A stretch of 64,000 nucleotides of DNA from Pelagomonas calceolata. Lineage: Eukaryota; Sar; Pelagophyceae; Pelagomonadales; Pelagomonadaceae. A program made the translations under genes and the position numbers. Each line of letters starts with the position of its first letter. The stretch's first letter is position 1. The notes beneath the pieces were generated by a model. It saw nothing but the letters and a program-made list of their open reading frames with translations. It made no database searches and had not been told where the DNA came from. Of this stretch, positions 9,201-17,180 are shown piece by piece. The stretch lies in assembly GCA_918797485.1 (NCBI GenBank), contig CAKKNE010000001.1, positions 2,294,001 to 2,358,000 on the forward strand, in the 5' to 3' direction.

Positions 9201-12200
9201 TTGTCCTCGTAGGCGTCGACCCAGGGCTTGCCGACGAGCGTCGTGGGGACGGCGGACTTGGCCTTCTTCAGCAGGACGGTCCGGCGGAAGGGCTCGGCCA
9301 GCGTCGCGTCGAGGGCGGCCAGGAGCTGCGCCGTGGTGAAGAACGACGGGCCCGGCGGCAGCGCGGCCACGTCGAGCGACTTGGTCCGCGTCGCGGCCGC
9401 GAGCGGGTGGGCCACTTTCAGATACGCGTCGAACTGGGACTGGAAGGCGTCGCGGAGCCGCGCGCTGCCCGTGACGACAACCATGCGCGGCGGCGGCTTG
9501 CCCGCGCGCATCGCGCGGTCGTAGGCTTCGATAATGACGCGGTAGGCGATCAGGGACTTGCCCGAGCCACCGCGCCCATTCAACACGAGCGGCCGCGGAT
9601 CCTCGAAGAAGCCCGCGACCGCTTGCTGCTCGGGCCCGTCGAGTTCAAACGGCTGACCCGCCGTGCCACGGAACACCTCTACCGCCGCGAGGCGCGACGT
9701 GAGTCTATACCACTTCGCGACACCGGTCTCGGAGTCCGGATCGGGCATGACGTCGCGGCCCCGGAGCGGCGACTGGCCGGCCCGCGCGAATAACTGTGCG
9801 AGCATGCTTTTGAACTGGGCCGGATCGGCGCCGCCGCCGTCAACGGCAAACACGCGGATGACCGTCGACGCCAACCCGTCGACGACGTCGTCGTCCGAGC
9901 TTTGCCAGACGATGCCGCGCGTCAGGTGCACGGCGCGGGTCCCGCCGGCGCGCCCCTTGGCGAGGAAGACACTGGTGTTCGGCGCCTTCCGGAAGAGGCT
10001 CGCCACGTCCTTGAGCGCCTTCAGCGTCGCCGCGCGTTCGGCCGGGGGCAGCTGGAAGAATGAGCCAAACGCCTGGCCGATCAGCTTTACGGGCGTCGAG
10101 TGATCCAGGAACGCGAGGCTCGCGTCCGGCGCCGCGGCGACGACGCCGCCCTTCAGGTCCTCCTCATTCGTCACCGTGGAGGTGAGCGTCTGGCGGATCT
10201 TCGCCGAGGCCACGTCGGTCCGGAGCACCGCGTACTTCGACTCCCGCAGCCGTTCCAAATCGGCCCGCAGCCGCGCGGCCTGGGCCGCCGCCTCGCCTTG
10301 GCGCTCCAGCGCCGCGAGCTCGCCGCGCAGCCGATTGAGCGCTCCTTCGAGTTTCCCTATCCGCTCGCGCTGCTTCTGCACCTTCGTTCCGCCAACGGCC
10401 GCCTGCCACCATCCTTGCAACTGCTTCTTCTCCTCGGCCAGCTCCAGCTCCAGCTTCGTGGCCTCCGCCCCGAGGCGGTCGACCAGCTGCTCGTCGGTCT
10501 CGACGGCGCCGTTGTCGAGGACCTTTGCAGTGAGCACCGTATCAGCGCGTCTCTTAATCGCATCCACCTCGTCGTCCGCCTTCTTCGCGTCGCGGCCCGC
10601 TCTCACGGCCTCGGACCGCGCCGTATCGAGCGCTTCCAGCGCCCGCGACCAGTCCTCCGCGGTTCGCATGCTTTTGTTGCGTTCGGCCCGCTCCTGCCGC
10701 AGCTTCGCGATGTGGGCGTCCATCGCCTCGCGCGCCGCGGACCCCGGCGGGGCGACATCGCGCGGGCTCTCGCCATGCACGTTCGCGAAACGCGGACCGG
10801 GCCGGGCGCCCGCTTCCAGGAGCGCAAGGACCATGGCCTTGTCGTTAGACCGCGCCGCGTAGTGCAGCGCGCACTCCTTGCTCATCGTCAGCGCATTCAC
10901 GTCGGAGCCCCTGGCCACCAACGCTCGAACGGTGTCCGCGTCCCGCGCCACGTGGAGCGGCTCGACGTCGGTGCCGTCGAACTCGAGCGCCAGCGCTAGG
11001 TCCACGGCCAGCGGCGCCTTCACGGGGAGCGACCCCTGTAGAATCGCCTCCGCCTCGCCGGCAACCGCGAGGCACGGTACAGCGGTCACCGCCTCCACAA
11101 CCGCGTTCCAGGCCGACAGCGACACCATAGGCGCGACCGGCTCGTCTTTGGTCTCCTCGAAGTCCTTGGTCTCCTCGACGGCCGCCGTCGCGCGCCCGAG
11201 GAGCGAGCGGACGTAGGCCGACGGGTCGCGGATGCCGCGGAAGTCTAGGGTCGGCAGCGCGGCCGCCATTTCGCGCTGCGTCGACGCGTCCAGGGCCCGG
11301 AGCTCCTTGACGCAACTCCGCGACAGGTCGACGGCGAGGCCGTGAATTGCGTTGACGAGATGCGGCTCCAGCGCAAGAATCAATTCAGCGACAAGACTTT
11401 CATACGGCTTCTCCGTCTCAAAAGCCTGGGCTACGAATTGATCGAGGTCCTTTTTGTCGTCGAGGATGCCCGGCTCGGCGAAGCGGTACGCGAGGTCCTT
11501 CTGCTCGGCCGGCTCCAGCGTCGCGAGGCGCCAGACCGCCGCCGAGGTCAAGGCGAGGCGGTCGGCGACGGGTCGCAGCGCCGGATCCAGAAAGTGCTCG
11601 AGCTCCGACGCCGTCGCGGCGTATCGCTCTTCACCGGCCACGAGAATCATTTCCGCCAAATCGGTGGCGCCCGCGCCGGCGGCGGCGCTGATCTCGAGGC
11701 GGCGAACCAGCCGCACCCGTTCTTCTGGCCCAAGGGCGCGCAGCTTCTCCGCGGCCTCGCCGTCGACGCCGGTCGCCCGCAGGAACTCGTCAGTACCCTG
11801 CCGGGATTCGTCTTCCGACGGCGGCGGGTCGTAGGCCGACGGGCGCCGCGCCCGCGGTGGCAGCGGCGGCGGCGCAGTTCTGGGCTGGACCTCGGCGAGC
11901 ACGAGCGCGATCGTCTCCGCGGCGTTGGCCGCCGCCGCCGCGCGCGTCCCGGTCGTCCAGTGAGCCACGGGTGCGTAGACCAGTAAGTCCAAAGCGTTCA
12001 GGCCCGAGGCCGCGCGGCGCCACGGCGAAGCGCCGCGCCGCAGGAGGTTCGCGCAGCACATCAGGCGTGACGCCTGCGGCGCGGACACCGCAGCGAGGTG
12101 GAGTGCGGTCTGGCCCGCGGCGGTCGGGAAATCGACGCCCTTCGTCGCGGCGTCCAGCACGACGTCGAGGGTTGAGACGTCGCCGCGCATCGCCGCGTAG

Positions 12201-15200
12201 TGCTGCGGCAGCAAGCCGAGCGCGTCCGCCGTGTCCGCCTCCTGCGAATCGTAGCAGCACGCCCGGATAATGTCAGCACGCCCGAGCGTGATTGCCAGGG
12301 ACAGGCCCGTGCGGCCGAGCCGGTCGAGCTGCGCGCGGCCGCCGGCCCCCACGCGCTCGTCGAGAGCCGCGAACCTCGCCCGGGTCGCGACGCGCGCCAG
12401 GGTGGCTTTGACGCAGTCGGGCACGCGGCGCGACAGGAAGGCGGCGTTTTCCCTATCGAAGCGGCTCTGCATCTTCCTCGCGAGCGCCGCCGTCTCTCTG
12501 ATTTTATCAGAGTTGGGCGCGCGGTCGCAATAAGCGAGGGCGTTCGTGAACACGAGCTTCACGTCATTCGCGAAGGCTTCGGCGTCGGGGTAATTGCTAA
12601 ACTGCGCGCGAAGCGTGCCCAGGTCCATCGGGTTCTTCCCCGACGTCAAGGGCGAGGGCTCGGCGAACTTCGCGTCGACGTCCATGGCCTTGAGGGAGTC
12701 CAGGATACTCAGGCAGGCCTCGCGCCACCCGCTGCCGCGCATCTCCCACGCGCGGTCCGACGCGGCCGTCTTCTGGAGCGCGGGTACGCTTTCCAGCTCC
12801 TTGAGCTCGACGTTGCGCGAGTCGGGGGCGACGCGGCAGCCCGCCACGGCGTAGTGCCGCACGCCGAAGGGGAACGGGAACGGCGACCCCTCGCAGGCGC
12901 CCTCCTTGCGCAGGACCGAGATGAGCCAGTCCGACGACGCGCCGGCCGAGACGATGCTGCGGACGATCCGGCCGTTATCACCGAGGACGAGGTGCTCGAT
13001 GACCTCGCGCCGCCGCGAGGCGTCCGTCGTGTCGAGCGCCGCCCGCACCAGTTCCTCGAAGAGTCTCGGTAGCGCCCGCGCCGCCGTGCGCACTGCCTTG
13101 CACGCGTCCTCCACTTTCACCAGCGTCGCCCCCTCGAGGGACTGGCTGGCCTGGACCTCCTTGAGCTGCGCCGCGCAGTCGGTCGCCAGGGCGGGGGGCG
13201 CGACGACGAGCAGGTCGTAGGCGTGGCGGAGTCGGTCCGGCACGTCGTCTCCTCTCGCGGATCCGCCCAGGACGCTGTCCTCTCCCGCCTCGCGGACGAG
13301 TCGCACGAGCACCTTCCGCGCCGCCTCGGACCGCCAGAGGAGGCGCTGCTTCGGCGCCAGCGCCGCCTCGCGACGCTCTCTCGCCTCCTCTTGCTCCCGT
13401 TCATCCTTGGACTTGGGCTTGACGCGCGTGGCCGCCTCTTTGCGCGTGGCCGCCTCTTTGCGCGTGGCGGCATCTTTACCGCCGTCATTTTGTGCCGCCT
13501 CTTTACCGTCCTCGTTTTGTGCCGTCTTCTTGGCAGCGTCCTTGAGCTTATCGCGCGCCTTTCGGAGCGTGTCGCGCACCGCCCGCATGCCGCCGTCGGT
13601 GTTGCCCAGCGCCGCGGCCGCGGTGTTCCGCACGAGCCCGTCGACGTCCAGCGGCACGGGATCGTCGACGACTCGTAGGCCGGCGATCGCGTCCAGCAAC
13701 GCCGCGTCGCCGCGGTCGAGGCCCGAGCACGCCAACTCGAGCCAGTCGGCGCGCAGCAGCGCGCGCGTTCGTGGGAGCCACGCGCCGAGCGGCCGGCCGT
13801 CCCGCGCGGCGGCCCTGACGCCGGCCATGAACGACGAAAGCTTGTGCGCCGCGCCCTCGACGGCGCGCGCCTCCAGCACGTTGTGCGCGGGCACGACGAA
13901 CGTCACCTCGCGCTTGGCCACGTAATCTCTCCCGCCCGGCGCCTTAAGCGGCTTCGGAGGCAACGTCGGCAGCGCCTTCTTCTTCTCGCGCCGCGCCGCG
14001 CGCCGCTTGGCGCGGCCGGCCCGCCACCGGTCGCACGCGATCATCAGGTGCGGCACGGCGCGGACGATTCGAAACAGCTTGACCCAGTGCTCGGCTTTTC
14101 TCGCCAGCGCAGGGTCAACGTCTTCGTCGTCGTCGATGACGGCAGATGCTTCGTCGTCGTCGCCCGACCGCCACATGCTCATGAGGCTGCCCACAATACC
14201 CCTTTTGGGACGCGCCCGAGGGTCCACGACGCCGTACGTCCCTCTCGCTCCACCAAGAACCTCCCAACCGGCGCTCAAGCGGAGCCTCCCGCCAAGCCGT
14301 TCCAAGAGCGCGAGCGTCTGCTGCGCCTCTTCGGTGTTCGGAGCTTGCCAGACGATGCCGTCCTTGTTGTCGAGGACCGTGCCCCACACGATGGTCTTGG
14401 ACCGGTCCGAGGCGCCCCGCGTCCAGATCTGCGGGTCCGCGATCGACGGGTCCTTGGTAGCCAAGGGGCCGCGTTCTTCGAGCCATCGTTTCACGAACGC
14501 GTCCTTCGGCCCGTCGAGCGCTCTGATGAGCGCGCCCTGGGTCGCATCCACGCCGGCCTCGATCGCCTTCTTGGCGTCGCCGAGCTCGGCGACGTCTCGA
14601 ATCTCCGCGCGGAGGACGGTCGCACCGCGGCCGATGATGCGCGGCGCCGTGACTTCGAGGGGGAACGACGTCTTGCCGGACCTCGCCTCAGGTGTGCCGG
14701 CGTCCCACGCCACGCGCGCGCGCTCGCCGTCAATGCGCGTGATCGTGCCCCAGCAGTCCTCAGTCAACGTGTCGCGGCTGCCGTACTTCTGGACGATTTC
14801 GGGGTCGAGGACGACTCGCGCGCCGACGGCGTGCTTCGCCCGAATCGCCTTGCGCGCCTGACGCTCGGCCGTCTGGCGCTCGTCCGCCTTTTTCTTCTCG
14901 TCCTTCCGTTTTCTATCATCTCGTTTCTTTCCCACCTCCCGGGGATCTCGCGACTCCCCGTCGGCGTTGGCCGGTCGGACTTCGAACCGGACGACCTGCT
15001 CCGCCTTGACCACGTAGGCGGCCTCGGTGCGCGGCTCGGCGCCGTCGAAGACGACGAGCTCGAGCGGAGCGACGACCTCCGCTACGACGTCGCGGACCGC
15101 CTCGAACTTGGTCTCCGTCTTCTCCACGCCACCGTCGTCGTCGTCCGAGTCCGCCTCCCTCTCCAGTATTTTCAACAAGCCGTGGCCCCAGCTCTTGATG

Positions 15201-16603
15201 CGGATTTTATCCTTCTCTTTCAGCGGCCGTTGGAGGCCCCCGGCGCCGTACCCCGCGAGCGCATTGACAATCTCGACGTCGGCCTCGTCGGCGTCGAGGC
15301 CGCCGTCGAGCGCGAGCGCGGCGCGTGCCCGCTTTATGCGTTCTTTTCGCTCCTTTCTGACCAATCGTCGCTCCAGGCGCCGGCACTGGCGTTCGGCGGC
15401 CGATCCCAAGTGGACGTCCCCCGTCGCCTTGACCGCTCGCGCTTTCGCGAACATGCGCCTCGCTTGGAGCGCCGCGTTCGCCGCGCCTCCCGCCTTTCGG
15501 AGCAGCCACGCCCGGCGTTCGGCGGCTTTTTTCGGAATGCGATCGGTGGAAATCTTCTGACCCCGTATCCACTTTTCGATTGCCGCGTCGTCGAGCTTGA
15601 ACATCTTCGGCGGCTCCTCGGGCTCTTCCGGCGCGCCGGCCGAGGTTTTCAAAAGGGGAGCCACGCGCGCGTAGCGCAGCCCGGCGCCCTCGATAGCGAG
15701 GGGGTCCTCGATCATGCCTCCAGATCCCTTAACCAGGCCTTCCTTGAGGGCCTTCGACGCGCACGACCGCAGCCGTTCGGGATCGCCGCCGCTCAGCGCC
15801 CACATCTTGCGCGCGACGCCCTCGTCGTCGATGCGCTCGTACAGGCACAGGCGGCTCAGGACGTCCGAGGAAGGGCACGTCTCCCTACCCGCCGCCTCGC
15901 ACAGCTCGCGCAGGAGCACGTCGACGCTCTCTTCGACGACTCCGCCCAAGTCATCGAAATTGACCTCGTCGTCGGCCTTCTTCTCCTCGCCCTTGGCCTT
16001 CTCGCCCTTTTTCTTCTCGCCCTTCTTCGATTTCTCGGCCTTCTTGCTTAGATATCCTTCCTTCTGGCTTAGGTCTTTGGCCGCGGGCTTCGCTTTATTT
16101 TTTCGGCGCCTTCTTAGCGTCTCTCTTCGCGCCTCTTCGCGCGCCGCGACCACGGCTGACCGTCTCGCGAATGTAGCCTTCGCCGCCTCAGCTCTGCTGG
16201 CGAGGTCTTTTTTCAAGCTTGGCCACCGCAAGGCCGCGGCGCGCGGCAGCGACGCCAAGGCTTCGGCGTCTGCGCCGAGTTCTGTCGCTTGCGCGCGGCA
16301 GCACCGGTCGAGCTGCGCCGCGTCGGCCGCCGCCGGCCAGCGCTGCGTCCGGCCGGCCCGCGCGAGGCCGCGGCGCAAGGCGCGCCATGATTCCGGCGCG
16401 ACCGGCCGCCGCGGCCGCGTGATCGACGGCCGCGGCGAGGCGGAGCGGGAGGACGCGCTCGACTCCGCCCGCTGACGCGTGATCGACGGCCGCGGCGAGG
16501 CGGAGCGGGACGAAGCGCTCGACTCTGCTCGTGGCCTTTGACTCATGTCGCCGCGCGTCGCAGCGCCATCGATGAGCTGCAGGCTGCGTCGAAAGGAGCT
16601 CAT
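6233..16603 (-). CDS. Giant TRANK1-like superfamily-1 helicase with bromodomain-like, ankyrin, RING and SAM domains
   Basis: One uninterrupted frame of 3456 codons. Residues 1-60 hold two copies of an Arg/Ser-rich 20-mer; about 150-220 is Lys-rich. A bromodomain-like segment spans about 1300-1375, but the acetyl-lysine-binding Asn is Cys1359. Ankyrin repeats lie at about 1428-1520 and 1870-1955, with a coiled coil at about 1970-2130. The UvrD/TRANK1-type helicase core has Walker A GRGGSGKS (~2342), DEVQDF (~2562), GDTAQT, NYRST (~2625), motif V EAKGLEF (~2725) and motif VI YVGVTRA (~2790), so it looks catalytically complete. A long Arg/Glu/Ala coiled coil spans about 2880-3130. A RING finger (CAVC…CPTC, ~3278-3318), a polyproline run and a C-terminal SAM domain (~3398-3456) follow. 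RING plus SAM suggests a ubiquitin ligase that assembles through SAM. TRANK1-type ATPases are poorly understood, and the cell role is unknown. Confidence 0.85.
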   Translation of the reverse strand: MSSFRRSLQLIDGAATRGDMSQRPRAESSASSRSASPRPSITRQRAESSASSRSASPRPSITRPRRPVAPESWRALRRGLARAGRTQRWPAAADAAQLDRCCRAQATELGADAEALASLPRAAALRWPSLKKDLASRAEAAKATFARRSAVVAAREEARRETLRRRRKNKAKPAAKDLSQKEGYLSKKAEKSKKGEKKKGEKAKGEEKKADDEVNFDDLGGVVEESVDVLLRELCEAAGRETCPSSDVLSRLCLYERIDDEGVARKMWALSGGDPERLRSCASKALKEGLVKGSGGMIEDPLAIEGAGLRYARVAPLLKTSAGAPEEPEEPPKMFKLDDAAIEKWIRGQKISTDRIPKKAAERRAWLLRKAGGAANAALQARRMFAKARAVKATGDVHLGSAAERQCRRLERRLVRKERKERIKRARAALALDGGLDADEADVEIVNALAGYGAGGLQRPLKEKDKIRIKSWGHGLLKILEREADSDDDDGGVEKTETKFEAVRDVVAEVVAPLELVVFDGAEPRTEAAYVVKAEQVVRFEVRPANADGESRDPREVGKKRDDRKRKDEKKKADERQTAERQARKAIRAKHAVGARVVLDPEIVQKYGSRDTLTEDCWGTITRIDGERARVAWDAGTPEARSGKTSFPLEVTAPRIIGRGATVLRAEIRDVAELGDAKKAIEAGVDATQGALIRALDGPKDAFVKRWLEERGPLATKDPSIADPQIWTRGASDRSKTIVWGTVLDNKDGIVWQAPNTEEAQQTLALLERLGGRLRLSAGWEVLGGARGTYGVVDPRARPKRGIVGSLMSMWRSGDDDEASAVIDDDEDVDPALARKAEHWVKLFRIVRAVPHLMIACDRWRAGRAKRRAARREKKKALPTLPPKPLKAPGGRDYVAKREVTFVVPAHNVLEARAVEGAAHKLSSFMAGVRAAARDGRPLGAWLPRTRALLRADWLELACSGLDRGDAALLDAIAGLRVVDDPVPLDVDGLVRNTAAAALGNTDGGMRAVRDTLRKARDKLKDAAKKTAQNEDGKEAAQNDGGKDAATRKEAATRKEAATRVKPKSKDEREQEEARERREAALAPKQRLLWRSEAARKVLVRLVREAGEDSVLGGSARGDDVPDRLRHAYDLLVVAPPALATDCAAQLKEVQASQSLEGATLVKVEDACKAVRTAARALPRLFEELVRAALDTTDASRRREVIEHLVLGDNGRIVRSIVSAGASSDWLISVLRKEGACEGSPFPFPFGVRHYAVAGCRVAPDSRNVELKELESVPALQKTAASDRAWEMRGSGWREACLSILDSLKAMDVDAKFAEPSPLTSGKNPMDLGTLRAQFSNYPDAEAFANDVKLVFTNALAYCDRAPNSDKIRETAALARKMQSRFDRENAAFLSRRVPDCVKATLARVATRARFAALDERVGAGGRAQLDRLGRTGLSLAITLGRADIIRACCYDSQEADTADALGLLPQHYAAMRGDVSTLDVVLDAATKGVDFPTAAGQTALHLAAVSAPQASRLMCCANLLRRGASPWRRAASGLNALDLLVYAPVAHWTTGTRAAAAANAAETIALVLAEVQPRTAPPPLPPRARRPSAYDPPPSEDESRQGTDEFLRATGVDGEAAEKLRALGPEERVRLVRRLEISAAAGAGATDLAEMILVAGEERYAATASELEHFLDPALRPVADRLALTSAAVWRLATLEPAEQKDLAYRFAEPGILDDKKDLDQFVAQAFETEKPYESLVAELILALEPHLVNAIHGLAVDLSRSCVKELRALDASTQREMAAALPTLDFRGIRDPSAYVRSLLGRATAAVEETKDFEETKDEPVAPMVSLSAWNAVVEAVTAVPCLAVAGEAEAILQGSLPVKAPLAVDLALALEFDGTDVEPLHVARDADTVRALVARGSDVNALTMSKECALHYAARSNDKAMVLALLEAGARPGPRFANVHGESPRDVAPPGSAAREAMDAHIAKLRQERAERNKSMRTAEDWSRALEALDTARSEAVRAGRDAKKADDEVDAIKRRADTVLTAKVLDNGAVETDEQLVDRLGAEATKLELELAEEKKQLQGWWQAAVGGTKVQKQRERIGKLEGALNRLRGELAALERQGEAAAQAARLRADLERLRESKYAVLRTDVASAKIRQTLTSTVTNEEDLKGGVVAAAPDASLAFLDHSTPVKLIGQAFGSFFQLPPAERAATLKALKDVASLFRKAPNTSVFLAKGRAGGTRAVHLTRGIVWQSSDDDVVDGLASTVIRVFAVDGGGADPAQFKSMLAQLFARAGQSPLRGRDVMPDPDSETGVAKWYRLTSRLAAVEVFRGTAGQPFELDGPEQQAVAGFFEDPRPLVLNGRGGSGKSLIAYRVIIEAYDRAMRAGKPPPRMVVVTGSARLRDAFQSQFDAYLKVAHPLAAATRTKSLDVAALPPGPSFFTTAQLLAALDATLAEPFRRTVLLKKAKSAVPTTLVGKPWVDAYEDKEKRKDNESATLDLAEIYSVVKGSSAALAAGRPLKRAEYEALPRRDTAFDGHGRRAFYGRYEQYEKALKADGHHDSLDIVLHVAARLARKPLYDALIVDEVQDFPHATIELLLRLASDPNATLWGGDTAQTIARTRFRFYKLADLLRRHASEPRVVELEVNYRSTQEVLDVSNVFVAALCSQFEGHVDKLPREVAPFRGNFKVRLLRGSDWEAIGDAVFGDGTREEVSEFGAQQCVIVPDEAAKRNLPPSFAGALCFTPLEAKGLEFHTAFILDAFRDTDAGWWQALAEDGRFLGLVGDAGATDGKPDPQLSADLARVAELKSTYVGVTRACVRLFFIDTNTHGRQPFYELLLRRDFAKWHEGQDFDEGLGVATSRRRWRARGDELLARIKEGDESIADQAALCFAKTGDKATESFCRGVEWRRAARREADEERVVDLQLAAACAFARGGALDACADLLAQLGKDDLADECRDADGAARLIADARAAERERAEVADRVVEVCKAATLATRHAASNARRAARECRQAQAAIVAQEQRAEAQEAERRARELAARRKQREKEEAERRAEAAKQRAAEEAVAAEKRRAEVARIEAARREAERQAKAERQARAEEKARVAKERHEREAQQRAEAYRLQREAAAQRREAERRTADVERMARERREAEREERKRATREREERERLAIERLAAQRRAERENEEASLALARRLMAEDAAAAGETLLPQPAAAAPRSREAIVAVLADWIATQPGRTARSCDIPKFFKAHPELRKPEKGYQWLTAKLLASQGLSRRPGNGYFIIECAAGTDSFSEPGGDDDQTCAVCMDRVPDHRVDCPAEHQFCLSCIREWFDRLNTSCPTCKRDVTGAFPLVQRAAATVRQPPRQPVPTPPPTRRQVVSPETTPATPVWGNQPPPPPPPPPPPPGPGDSEAAKNRAMAELLRSLDDFEQRYAQLFEDNMVTIDCIAHLEREDWRELGVPIGHKSRIISRVRELHPDLW
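13430..13530 (-). repeat. Short internal coding repeats in the giant gene
   Basis: Tandem 18-bp units encode ATRKEA copies and a related AAQN-D-GKEA pair. This lies in a charged low-complexity linker before the bromodomain-like segment. Confidence 0.7.
16417..16536 (-). repeat. 60-bp tandem duplication coding for a Ser/Arg-rich 20-mer
   Basis: Two adjacent 60-bp units differ at only a few positions and encode RAESSASSRSASPRPSITR twice, near the N-terminus of the giant protein. The motif resembles a phosphorylation-prone, disordered region. Confidence 0.85.
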
Positions 16604-17180
16604 TTGGATCTTATCTCCGGACTTGGCTTACAGCCGCAGCGGCTGCGCTGCGCCTCGCTGCGCGCTGCGCGCTGCAGTAGTGCGCGCAGGTGACACTCTG
16701 AAGCTCACCGGCGCTGCTCCCAGAGCGCTGGGAGATGCTCTGCGCGCGCGCTCCCGCACCAAAGTCAAAAATGCCAAAACAGGTTTTTCATGCGATGTTT
16801 GAGATATATATATAAAGTACCCCTTCAAGGGAGACCAAGTGAACCATCTACAGCCACAGCCACATAAGCAAATAATTGAATAGAAATTTTTACTTATATA
16901 TATTCACACAAAAGCCCTCTATATATACGCGGTGTTGTCCCGTACTAAGCCTGGTATACCAAAGTATATACCCCGTCAAGAAAATGTATCGGGTCTTTGC
17001 TCGTATGCGGGGCATACATGTGGAAGTATGGAAAACCCATTACCAGATGAGGGGGACTGCGTTTCGACCGGGGGAAAGGGTCTCGGCGCTCGGCACCGAC
17101 GTACCGTCAGGTATACATATACCCCTTCACGAAAATCCATCGCGATGCGCCCTGCCTGACTAACTTTTATTCACCAAATG
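16604..17180. other. Intergenic region with three decayed ~150-bp repeats
   Basis: This lies upstream of the giant gene and downstream of the tandem aquaporin. It contains TATATATA runs and three copies of a CCCC-TCAAG-type motif at about 16812, 16965 and 17115. No gene is supported; the 95-codon frame at 16876 is in repeat sequence. Confidence 0.6.
16812..17143. repeat. Degenerate ~150-bp tandem repeat, three copies
   Basis: TATACCCCGTCAAGAAAAT (16967) and TATACCCCTTCACGAAAAT (17117) are 150 bp apart, each followed by a few bases and ATCG. A weaker AGTACCCCTTCAAGG starts about 150 bp earlier. The bases before the two better copies (CGTAC … GGTATAC) also match. Confidence 0.6.

Noticed and set aside
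13844-16051. 735-codon plus-strand open frame
   Set aside because: Antisense to the giant gene, rich in Arg, Leu and Val, with no domain. Long antisense frames are common at this GC content.
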